NCBI GenBank assembly: GCA_963680875.1 | Contig: OY804579.1 | Span: 22,739,804 to 22,803,803, forward strand | From: Bathymodiolus brooksi | Lineage: Eukaryota > Mollusca > Bivalvia > Mytilida > Modiolidae | DNA length: 64,000 nucleotides | Reading direction: 5' to 3' | In this document: positions 11,452 to 24,000 of the stretch, piece after piece | Layout: each line of letters opens with the position of its first letter | Position numbering within the stretch: the first letter of the stretch is position 1 | Notes under the pieces: model-generated | Databases searched by the model: none | Seen by the model: only the letters and a program-made list of their open reading frames with translations | Told to the model about the DNA's origin: nothing | Program-made: the position numbers and the translations under genes

Positions 11452-11830
11452 TGCAGCGATGGTGTAATGGTTAGCGTGCTTGCCTCGAGTACGGTAGATC
11501 GCGGCTTCGAGCCCCGGTCGGGTCAAGCCAAAGACTATACAATTGGTTTTGTTGTTTCTCCGTTTAGCACACAGCATTAAATAGAAAGAACAAAGACTGG
11601 TTGGCTCGGAATCAGAATAATGTGTCCGAGTGGAGCGACATATCTACCCAATGACTTCTGTTTCAGTGAGCTAGCACTATTAAGACAACTCAGCGTGTTG
11701 GTCTAGAACAAAGCGGATCTCATCATCATTTCATTGAAAATTAACTTGTTCTCGCCATGACATAGCTGAAAAATTGCTGAATTGGCACTAAGCAACACAC
11801 TCACTGAAACACCAGTCTGAAGCTGGCCTC
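11452..11830 (+). mobile_element. tRNA-derived SINE, family 2
   Basis: Head with an A-box-like GATGGTGTAATGGTTAGCG and B-box-like GGCTTCGAGCCCCGG, so a tRNA-like RNA polymerase III promoter. The body has CGGAATCAGAATAATGTGTC. The tail (ACATAGCTGAAAAATTGCTG then GGCACTAAGCAACAC) resembles the family 1 tail. I do not see a paired acceptor stem, so it is not called a tRNA gene. Confidence 0.7.
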
Positions 11831-12296
11831 CTGTCAAATATCGTAAAATTGTATTATTTGTCAGCTTCCTCTATGAATCCGGAAGATGTGTTGTATCATT
11901 TAGACCGAGTCGTTATCCCTGGTTTTCTAGTCTCAATAAAGGAGTCTGGAATAAGTATTAGAACTCGCGATTCAATCTAACCTCAAGTTGCTCGTCATGA
12001 TTCCTATTTGAACGAGAAACTTTCAACTTTCAACTGGGAAATACGTTAAAAGCAACAGTAACAATTACCCAAAATTGTATAAAAGTACCATTTTATTTCC
12101 TTTATTCTGTATTCTTTTTCACGATTTTGACTTTTGTCGTTTGAGAGTTATTGTATACCAATTCAGAAATTTATAGACAAGGCTGGTCCTTTCTAAAACA
12201 ATATCGAACATATCAGGTTCTAGAAGAACTAACAATTTTATGAACAACAGAGATCACATACTGTAAATTTCATTTTCTAATATTGTTATTTAGTTG

Positions 12297-12747
12297 TAAA
12301 TAAGGGTAATAACAAAATTACCGAACTCCGAACAATCTTACAAAGGGAAAGTCAAAACTCATATGCATATAAACAGACAAAATCAGTCAACAACCGGAAA
12401 ACTGTGACAGCCGTAATGACCCTGACTTGGTACAGGCATTTCTAAAGAAATGATGGGTTGAATCAGATTTTAAAGCGCCAAACCTCCCGCTTTCATTACG
12501 GTTCAAAGATTACGGCTGTCACTATGGCAGTATTTATAACAATTCTGGAACAAAATAGGTAAAATAGTTGTCAAAGCAGTACCAAACCCAGTGAAGCAAA
12601 TGTCAAAAACAATTTAACGTCACACATTGATAGAAAAATAATTTTGACATTTTTGTTGACTTCCTTATCTTTAAACATTTTCACTATATGAAAATGCATC
12701 GTTTATCATCGTCTCTGCAGAGACGGAATATATTTCGACAAGATATT
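12297..12747 (+). mobile_element. Dispersed non-coding element of about 450 bp, apparently full length
   Basis: Starts GTAAATAAGGGTAATAAC and ends GAATATATTTCGACAAG, the same ends as the insertion at 51228-51690. It has no coding capacity. It contains CCGTAATGACCCTGACTTGG and, further on, CGCCAAACCTCCCGCTTTCA and CATCGTCTCTGCAGAGACGG. The class is unknown. Empty and occupied sites in gene B show it is an insertion unit. Confidence 0.8.
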
Positions 12748-13140
12748 GGTATCGGAATATAAACTTTTTACGAGATCGAATAAGGCGAATCTTTTAATAG
12801 CGCTGGTCCAGTTAGCCTGTTTCTCAGATGAAGATGACGTTTCAGGAAATCAGAATAATTGCTACTGTCCCTTGCATATCGAATCAATTGTAAGGTAGAC
12901 CTATTGGTTCGGCCTTCAAATGATCTGTATTTGCTATGAACAAAAACTATTGATAGAAAATAATAGATTTTGTGGAATCGAATTTCCAACCTCCTATTCT
13001 TGTCTGTCGTAATATTCTTAATTACCATTATGATTAAATGTCTGCATGACAATTTCCGTCAACTTCCTTTCGACTTTCATTAACGACGGAAATTAGCAAT
13101 ATTTTTGATGTTTTGGTCATAGAAGAAAGATATTATCTTT

Positions 13141-13276
13141 CTGCTACCACTGGATAACCATATTTCTTCACACTCGATAGTTAAATTGTCAAATTTGATA
13201 GCTCTCACTAATGCTATTGTCTTGAAATTTGAAACTTTAACTATTTCGAGTGGAGAAATATCCACTGGTAGCAGCA
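13141..13276. repeat. Foldback (imperfect palindrome) of about 136 bp
   Basis: The left arm starts CTGCTACCACTGGATA and includes CACTCGATAGTTAAA. The right arm ends TATCCACTGGTAGCAG and includes TTTAACTATTTCGAGTGG. The arms pair over most of their length. It probably belongs to a MITE-like family. Confidence 0.75.
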
Positions 13277-13557
13277 AGATAATCTATTGATAAACAACAT
13301 TCCAGCATAAACAAGGATAATGATTATATTAACATTCTATCAGATTGCTGCAAGTTCAATTATATTTGATTCTAACATGGCGTGCTACTTTCGCTTTGAA
13401 AACAATAGAGGGCTCTAAATAGCACATAACACCATAGGCACATGCGCAGAAGGCATATCTAATCGACAGCGTATTTTACATATTTGTACTTTATGTATGT
13501 TAAATTAAAAGAATAAAAATAATAAATATACAAATTGAGCATAAAACATGATATGGG

Positions 13558-14331
13558 AGAATTATTTCGATTCTAATAGGGCATTTACAATAATTTTGTA
13601 AATCAATGCGGCCTTATGGATACCGAATGATTTGGCTGTTCCGATTACCTCCCCGAATGACAATTTCGCATTCTACGATGACTTACAGAAAAGTAATGAC
13701 TAAATTAAAGGAAAATAATGTTACCTTTGTTATACAAACTATCTCTTCCATGAATTATTTCGATTCTAGTAGGAAAAATGCATAACATAGCAAAATCCAC
13801 TAACCTTCATATCATACTTTTCCTACATTGATAACTAGACGGTGATGTAATTAAGTTACTGATATTTTCCAATTTGATGGCATTTTGCATTTAGCTACTT
13901 AAACAAGTAAAATACCCACACAATCGTAAAATAAATCAGTAACCAGCTTGTGTCAATGTCACCAGCGTTCCTTGTAAACTACATTGTACGTCACCGGATG
14001 ACGACAAATTACAAGTCAAAGTCGATAGATGGTAGTCTTAAGTATTTTTTCCGGAAAAAGTCATATGTCAAGAAACAATTCTAGAATGTTTATGTTTGTA
14101 TTCACCATGGTCATAAAATGAGCATAAAGCATGACATGAGATAATTATTTCTTAAATCAGATGAAACTAATTTTTCATCGTTATCAATTTCTATAACGTT
14201 TCTGTAGCGTTATATATTCTTGTAAATAATAGCGGGAGGTAATTGGAACAACGTCCAAAATAACTTCTGTCTAGGTACGCTTGAAGGTATAACATTACCG
14301 TAAATACCCTGTTAGAATCGAAATAATTCTC
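13558..14331. mobile_element. Terminal-inverted-repeat element of about 774 bp (MITE-like)
   Basis: The left end GAGAATTATTTCGATTCTAA followed by AGGGCATTTAC is the inverse of the right end (GTAAATACCCTG then TTAGAATCGAAATAATTCTC). A second paired block is GTTCCGATTACCTCCC at about 13639 with GGGAGGTAATTGGAAC at about 14235. The arms are therefore about 100 bases and divergent. No transposase frame is inside. I could not settle a target-site duplication. Confidence 0.7.
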
Positions 14332-14396
14332 GGATGCCGGGCTCTATGCTTATATTAACACGGGTAGACTTTATATTTGTCATTATTTTACACCGA

Positions 14397-14540
14397 GCGA
14401 TAGAGGGGAAAAGGGGGCATGACATTTTTTTGGTGGAGGAAACCGTAGTACCCGAAGAAAACCACCGACCAGCTGCAAGTCACTCACAAACTTTATCACA
14501 TAAAGTTGTATCGCGTACATCTCGCAGAAGGACTTCATAA
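14397..14540 (-). mobile_element. SINE family 1, truncated
   Basis: Contains TTGGTGGAGGAAACCGTAGT, AAAACCACCGACCAGCTGCA and ACATAAAGTTGTATCGCGTA in the reverse-complement order of family 1. The tail is missing. Confidence 0.65.
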
Positions 14541-15055
14541 TGAATCTTACAGCCAGTAAATGTTATCAATAATTTATCAGTGTTTATGAACACCGCAGTC
14601 TTTGAGTGTTTGTTTACCTTAATAACGAAATTATGATTCGATAAGTCTGGTTATTGGTGTTTTTGATCACTTTTAGTAATTTGTCAACTATATCGTGATT
14701 ATCAGATTTTATATAGAGAGAATGTCCTTACAATAGTTAAATCGTCATCGATAGGTCTCTGGGAACCTTGAAGTATTAGGTGAACAGGGGAGAAATCAAG
14801 ATCATTAAGATCCAAACCATTATCACAAATATGAACAAACCTGAGCAAGTATGAAATATAAACGGTTTTAATTAATTTGGCCTTTCAATCTTTCGATTTT
14901 CAGCCTATCCGATGATGGTTATTCCAGAAACACGTCGTGCGCATTAAATTTGATATTTATGTTATTATTAGAATAACGCCTTTCAGAAAAAAACAAAAAC
15001 AAAGCAAACGAAACACTAACTTTTTATTACATGAAATGCATATTGAGAGAGAAAA

Positions 15056-18000
15056 TACCTCTAAACTGGCACGATTCACTGGTATTGTTACTTTACCTCT
15101 AAACTGGCACGATTCACTGGTATTGTTACTTTACCTCTAAACTGGCACGATTCACTGGTGTTGTTACTTTACCTCTAAACTGGCACGATTCACTGGTATT
15201 GCTACTTTACCTCTAAACTGGTATGATTCACTGGTTTTGTTACTTTACCTCTAAACTGGCACGATTCACTGGTATTGTTACTTTACCTCTAAACTGGCAC
15301 GATTCACTGGTGTTGTTACTTTACCTCTAAACTGGCACGATTCACTGGTATTGTTACGTTACCTCTAAACTGGCACGATTCACTGGTATTGTTACTTTAC
15401 CTCTAAACTGGCACGATTCACTGGTGTTGTTACTTTACCTCTAAACTGGCACGATTCACTGGTATTGTTACTTTACCTCTAAACTGGCACGATACACTGG
15501 TATTGTTACTTTACCTCTAAACTGGCACGATTCACTGGTATTGTTACTTTACCTCTAAACTGGCACGATTCACTGGTATTGTTACTTTACCTCTAAACTG
15601 GCACGATTCACTGGTATTGTTACTTTACCTCTAAACTGGCACGATTCACTGGTATTGTTACTTTACCTCTAAACTGGCACGATTCACTGGTATTGTTACT
15701 TTACCTCTAAACTGGCACGATTCACTGATATTGTTGCTTTACCTCTAAACTGGCACGATTCACTGATATTGTTACTTTACCTCTAAACTGGCACGATACA
15801 CTGGTATTGTTACTTTACCTCTAAACTGGCACGATTCACTGATATTGTTACGTTACCTCTAAACTGGCACGATTCACTGGTACTGTTACTTTACCTCTAA
15901 ACTGGCACGGTTCACTGGTATTGTTACTTTATCTCTAAACTGGCACGATTCACTGGTATTGTTACTTTACCTCTAAACTGGCACGGTTCACTGGTATTGT
16001 TACTTTACCTCTAAACTGGCACGATTCACTGGTATTGTTACTTTACCTCTAAACTGCCACGATTCACTGGTATTGTTGCTTTACCTCTAAACTGGCACGA
16101 TTCACTGGTATTGTTACTTTACCTCTAAACTTGCACGATTCACTGGTATTGTTACTTTACCTCTAAACTGGCACGATTCACTGGTATTGTTACTTTACCT
16201 CTAAACTGGCACGATTCCTTGGTATTATTACTTTACCTCTAAACTGGCACGATTCACTGGTATTGTTACTTTACCTCTAAACTGGCACGATTCACTGGTA
16301 TTGTTACTTTACCTCTAAACTGGCACGATTCACTGATATTGTTACTTTACCTCTAAACTGGCACGATTCACTGGTATTGTCACTTTACCTCTAAACTGGC
16401 ACGATTCACTGGTATTGTTACTTTACCTCTAAACTGGCACGATTCACTGGTATTGTTACTTTACCTCTAAACTGGTACGATTCACTGGTATTTTTAATTT
16501 ACCTCTAAACTGGCACGATTCACTGATATTGTTACTTTACCTCTAGACTGGTACGATTCACTGGTTTTGTTGCTTTACCTCTAAACTGGCACGATTCACT
16601 GGTATTGTTGCTTTACCTCTAAACTGGCACGATTCACTGGTATTGTTACTTTACCTCTAAACTGGCACGATTCACTGGTATTGTTACTTTACCTATAAAC
16701 TGGCACGATTCACTGGTATTGTTAATTTACCTCTAAACTGGCACGATTCACTGGTATTTTTACTTTACCTCTAAACTGGCACGATTCACTGGTATTGTTA
16801 CTTTACCTCTAAACTGGCACGATTTACTGGTATTGTTACTTTACCTCTAAACTGGCACGATTCACTGGTTTTGTTACTTTACCTCTAAACTGGCACGATT
16901 CACTGGTATTGTTACTTTACCTCTAAACTGGCACGATTCACTGGTATTATTACTTTACCTCTAAACTGGCACGATTCACTGGTATTGTTGCTTTACCTCT
17001 AAACTGGCACGATTCACTGGTATTATTACTTTACCTCTAAACTGGCACGATTCACTGGTATTATTACTTTACCTCTAAACTGGCACGATTCACTGGTATT
17101 GTTACTTTACCTCAAAACTGGCACGATTCACTGGTATTGTTACTTTACCTCTAAACTGGTACGATTCAATGGTATTTTTAATTTACCTCTAAACTGGCAC
17201 GATTCACTGATATTGTTACTTTACCTCTAAACTGGCACGATTCACTGGTATTGTTACTTTACCTCTAAATTGGCACGATTCACTGGTATTGTTACTTTAC
17301 CTCTAAACTGGCACGATTCACTGGTATTGTTACTTTACCTCTAAACTGGCACGATTCACTGGTATTGTTACTTTACCTCTAAACTGGCACGATTCACTGG
17401 TATTGTTACTTTACCTCTAAACTGGCACGATTCACTGGTATTGTTACTTTACCTCTAAACTGGCACAATTCACTGGTATTGTTACTTTACCTCTAAACTG
17501 GCACGATTCACTGATATTGTTGCTTTACCTCTAAACTGGCACGATTCACTGATATTGGTACTTTACCTCTAAACTGGCACGATTCACTGGTATTGTTACT
17601 TTACCTCTAAACTGGCACGATTCACTGATATTGTTACTTTACCTCTAAACTGGCACGATTCACTGGTACTGTTACTTTACCTCTAAACTGGCACGATTCA
17701 CTGGTATTGTTACTTTATCTCTAAACTGGCACGATTCACTGGTATTGTTACTTTACCTCTAAACTGGCACGGTTCACTGGTATTGTTACTTTACCTCTAA
17801 ACTGGCACGATTCACTGGTATTGTTACTTTACCTCTAAACTGCCACGATTCACTTGTATTGTTGCTTTACCTCTAAACTGGCACGATTCACTGGTATTGT
17901 TGCTTTACCTCTAAACTTGCACGATTCACTGGTATTGTTACTTTACCTCTAAACTGGCACGATTCACTGGTATTGTTACTTTACCTCTAAACTGGCACGA

Positions 18001-21000
18001 TTCCTTGGTATTATTACTTTACCTCTAAACTGGCACGATTCACTGGTATTGTTACTTTACCTCTAAACTGGCACGATTCACTGGTATTGTTACTTTACCT
18101 CTAAACTGGCACGATTCACTGATATTGTTACTTTACCTCTAAACTGGCACGATTCACTGGTATTGTCACTTTACCTCTAAACTGGCACGATTCACTGGTA
18201 TTGTTACTTTACCTCTAAACTGGCACGATTCACTGGTATTGTTACTTTACCTCTAAACTGGTACGATTCACTGGTATTTTTAATTTACCTCTAAACTGGC
18301 ACGATTCACTGATATTGTTACTTTACCTCTAAACTGGTACGATTCACTGGTTTTGTTGCTTTACCTCTAAACTGGCACGATTCACTGGTATTGTTGCTTT
18401 ACCTCTAAACTGGCACGATTCACTGGTATTGTTACTTTACCTCTAAACTTGCACGATTCACTGGTATTGTTACTTTACCTCTAAACTGGCACGATTCACT
18501 GGTATTGTTAATTTACCTCTAAACTGGCACGATTCACTGGTATTGTTACTTTACCTCTAAACTGGCACGATTCACTGGTATTGTTACTTTACCTCTAAAC
18601 TGGCACGATTCACTGGTATTGTTACTTTACCTCTAAACTGGCACGATTCACTGGTTTTGTTACTTTACCTCTAAACTGGCACGATTCACTGGTATTGTTA
18701 CTTTACCTCTAAACTGGCACGATTCACTGGTATTATTACTTTACCTCTAAACTGGCACGATTCACTGGTATTGTTGCTTTACCTCTAAACTGGCACGATT
18801 CACTGGTATTATTACTTTACCTCTAAACTGGCACGATTCACTGGTATTGTTACTTTACCTCTAAACTGGTACGATTCAATGGTATTTTTAATTTACCTCT
18901 AAACTGGCACGATTCACTGATATTGTTACTTTACCTCTAAACTGGCACGATTCACTGGTATTGTTACTTTACCTCTAAACTGGCACGATTCACTGGTATT
19001 GTTACTTTACCTCTAAACTGGTACGATTCAATGGTATTTTTAATTTACCTCTAAACTGGCACGATTCACTGATATTGTTACTTTACCTCTAAACTGGCAC
19101 GATTCACTGGTTTTATTGCTTTACCTCTAAACTGGCATGATTCACTGGTATTATTACTTTACCTCTAAACTGGCACGATTCACTGGTATTATTACTTTAC
19201 CTCTAAACTGGCACGATTCACTGGTATTGTTACTTTACCTCTAAACTGGCACGATTCACTGGTATTGTTACTTTACCTCTAAACTGGTACGATTCAATGG
19301 TATTTTTAATTTACCTCTAAACTGGCACGATTCACTGATATTGTTACTTTACCTCTAAACTGGCACGATTCACTGGTTTTATTGCTTTACCTCTAAACTG
19401 GCACGATTCACTGGTATTGTTACTTTACCTCTAAACTGGCACGATCCACTGGTATTGTTACTTTACCTCTAAACTGGCACGATTAACTGGTATTGATACT
19501 TTACCTCTAAACTGGCACGATTCACTGGTATTGTTAATTTACCTCTAAACTGGCACGATTCACTGATATTGTTACTTTACCTCTAAACTGGCACGATTCA
19601 CTGGTATTGTCACTTTACCTCTAAACTGGCACGATTCACTGGTATTGTTACTTTACCTCTAAACTGGCACGATTCACTGGTATTGTTACTTTACCTCTAA
19701 ACTGGTACGATTCACTGGTATTTTTAATTTACCTCTAAACTGGCACGATTCACTGATATTGTTACTTTACCTCTAGACTGGTACGATTCACTGGTTTTGT
19801 TGCTTTACCTCTAAACTGGCACGATTCACTGGTATTGTTGCTTTACCTCTAAACTGGCACGATTCACTGGTATTGTTACTTTACCTCTAAACTGGCACGA
19901 TTCACTGGTATTGTTACTTTACCTCTAAACTGGCACGATTCACTGGTATTGTTAATTTACCTCTAAACTGGCACGATTCACTGGTATTTTTACTTTACCT
20001 CTAAACTGGCACGATTCACTGGTATTGTTACTTTACCTCTAAACTGGCACGATTTACTGGTATTGTTACTTTACCTCTAAACTGGCACGATTCACTGGTT
20101 TTGTTACTTTACCTCTAAACTAGCACGATTCACTGGTATTGTTACTTTACCTCTAAACTGGCACGATTCACTGGTATTATTACTTTACCTCTAAACTGGC
20201 ACGATTCACTGGTATTGTTACTTTACCTCTAAACTGCCACGATTCACTTGTATTGTTGCTTTACCTCTAAACTGGCACGATTCACTGGTATTGTTGCTTT
20301 ACCTCTAAACTTGCACGATTCACTGGTATTGTTACTTTACCTCTAAACTGGCACGATTCACTGGTATTGTTACTTTACCTCTAAACTGGCACGATTCCTT
20401 CGTATTATTACTTTACCTCTAAACTGGCACGATTCACTGGTATTGTTACTTTACCTCTAAACTGGCACGATTCACTGGTATTGTTACTTTACCTCTAAAC
20501 TGGCACGATTCACTGATATTGTTACTTTACCTCTAAACTGGCACGATTCACTGGTATTGTCACTTTACCTCTAAACTGGCACGATTCACTGGTATTGTTA
20601 CTTTACCTCTAAACTGGCACGATTCACTGGTATTGTTACTTTACCTCTAAACTGGTACGATTCACTGGTATTTTTAATTTACCTCTAAACTGGCACGATT
20701 CACTGATATTGTTACTTTACCTCTAAACTGGTACGATTCACTGGTTTTGTTGCTTTACCTCTAAACTGGCACGATTCACTGGTATTGTTGCTTTACCTCT
20801 AAACTGGCACGATTCACTGGTATTGTTACTTTACCTCTAAACTTGCACGATTCACTGGTATTGTTACTTTACCTCTAAACTGGCACGATTCACTGGTATT
20901 GTTAATTTACCTCTAAACTGGCACGATTCACTGGTATTGTTACTTTACCTCTAAACTGGCACGATTCACTGGTATTGTTACTTTACCTCTAAACTGGCAC

Positions 21001-24000
21001 GATTCACTGGTATTGTTACTTTACCTCTAAACTGGCACGATTCACTGGTTTTGTTACTTTACCTCTAAACTGGCACGATTCACTGGTATTGTTACTTTAC
21101 CTCTAAACTGGCACGATTCACTGGTATTATTACTTTACCTCTAAACTGGCACGATTCACTGGTATTGTTGCTTTACCTCTAAACTGGCACGATTCACTGG
21201 TATTATTACTTTACCTCTAAACTGGCACGATTCACTGGTATTGTTACTTTACCTCTAAACTGGTACGATTCAATGGTATTTTTAATTTACCTCTAAACTG
21301 GCACGATTCACTGATATTGTTACTTTACCTCTAAACTGGCACGATTCACTGGTATTGTTACTTTACCTCTAAACTGGCACGATTCACTGGTATTGTTACT
21401 TTACCTCTAAACTGGTACGATTCAATGGTATTTTTAATTTACCTCTAAACTGGCACGATTCACTGATATTGTTACTTTACCTCTAAACTGGCACGATTCA
21501 CTGGTTTTATTGCTTTACCTCTAAACTGGCATGATTCACTGGTATTATTACTTTACCTCTAAACTGGCACGATTCACTGGTATTATTAATTTACCTCTAA
21601 ACTGGCACGATTCACTGGTATTGTTACTTTACCTCTAAACTGGCACGATTCACTGGTATTGTTACTTTACCTCTAAACTGGTACGATTCAATGGTATTTT
21701 TAATTTACCTCTAAACTGGCACGATTCACTGATATTGTTACTTTACCTCTAAACTGGCACGATTCACTGGTTTTATTGCTTTACCTCTAAACTGGCACGA
21801 TTCACTGGTATTGTTACTTTACCTCTAAACTGGCACGATCCACTGGTATTGTTACTTTACCTCTAAACTGGCACGATTAACTGGTATTGATACTTTACCT
21901 CTAAACTGGCACGATTCACTGGTATTGTTAATTTACCTCTAAACTGGCACGATTCACTGATATTGTTACTTTACCTCTAAACTGGCACGATTCACTGGTA
22001 TTGTCACTTTACCTCTAAACTGGCACGATTCACTGGTATTGTTACTTTACCTCTAAACTGGCACGATTCACTGGTATTGTTACTTTACCTCTAAACTGGT
22101 ACGATTCACTGGTATTTTTAATTTACCTCTAAACTGGCGCGATTCACTGATATTGTTACTTTACCTCTAGACTGGTACGATTCACTGGTTTTGTTGCTTT
22201 ACCTCTAAACTGGCACGATTCACTGGTATTGTTGCTTTACCTCTAAACTGGCACGATTCACTGGTATTGTTACTTTACCTCTAAACTGGCACGATTCACT
22301 GGTATTGTTACTTTACCTCTAAACTGGCACGATTCACTGGTATTGTTAATTTACCTCTAAACTGGCACGATTCACTGGTATTTTTACTTTACCTCTAAAC
22401 TGGCACGATTCACTGGTATTGTTACTTTACCTCTAAACTGGCACGATTTACTGGTATTGTTACTTTACCTCTAAACTGGCACGATTCACTGGTTTTGTTA
22501 CTTTACCTCTAAACTAGCACGATTCACTGGTATTGTTACTTTACCTCTAAACTGGCACGATTCACTGGTATTATTACTTTACCTCTAAACTGGCACGATT
22601 CACTGGTATTGTTGCTTTACCTCTAAACTGGCACGATTCACTGGCATTATTACTTTACCTCTAAACTGGCACGATTCACTGGTATTATTACTTTACCTCT
22701 AAACTGGCACGATTCACTGGTATTGTTACTTTACCTCTAAACTGGCACGATTCACTGGTATTGTTACTTTACCTCTAAACTGGTACGATTCAATGGTATT
22801 TTTAATTTACCTCTAAACTTGCACGATTCACTGATATTGTTACTTTACCTCTAAACTGGCACGATTCACTGGTATTGTTACTTTACCTCTAAACTGGCAC
22901 GATTCACTGGTATTGTTACTTTACCTCTAAACTGGCACGATTCACTGGTATTGTTACTTTACCTCTAAACTGGCACGATTCACTGGTATTGTTACTTTAC
23001 CTCTAAACTGGCACGATTCACTGGTATTGTTACTTTACCTCTAAACTGGCACGATTCACTGGTATTGTTACTTTACCTCTAAACTGGCACGATTCACTGG
23101 TATTGTTACTTTACCTCTAAACTGGCACGATTCACTGATATTGTTGCTTTACCTCTAAACTGGCACGATTCACTGATATTGTTACTTTACCTCTAAACTG
23201 GCACGATTCACTGGTATTGTTACTTTACCTCTAAACTGGCACGATTCACTGATATTGTTACTTTACCTCTAAACTGGCACGATTCACTGGTACTGTTACT
23301 TTACCTCTAAACTGGCACGATTCACTGGTATTGTTACTTTATCTCTAAACTGGCACGATTCACTGATATTGTTACTTTACCTCTAAACTGGCACGATTCA
23401 CTGGTATTGTCACTTTACCTCTAAACTGGCACGATTCACTGGTATTGTTACTTTACCTCTAAACTGGCACGATTCACTGGTATTGTTACTTTACCTCTAA
23501 ACTGGTACGATTCACTGGTATTTTTAATTTACCTCTAAACTGGCACGATTCACTGATATTGTTACTTTACCTCTAGACTGGTACGATTCACTGGTTTTGT
23601 TACTTTACCTCTAAACTGGTACGATTCAATGGTATTTTTAATTTACCTCTAAACTGGCACGATTCACTGATATTGTTACTTTACCTCTAAACTGGCACGA
23701 TTCACTGGTTTTATTGCTTTACCTCTAAACTGGCATGATTCACTGGTATTATTACTTTACCTCTAAACTGGCACGATTCACTGGTATTATTACTTTACCT
23801 CTAAACTGGCACGATTCACTGGTATTGTTACTTTACCTCTAAACTGGCACGATTCACTGGTATTGTTACTTTACCTCTAAACTGGTACGATTCAATGGTA
23901 TTTTTAATTTACCTCTAAACTGGCACGATTCACTGATATTGTTACTTTACCTCTAAAACTGGCACGATTCACTGGTTTTATTGCTTTACCTCTAAACTGG

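Noticed and set aside
11452..11530. Functional tRNA gene
   Set aside because: A- and B-box-like words are present but I could not pair an acceptor stem, and SINE body and tail follow directly.
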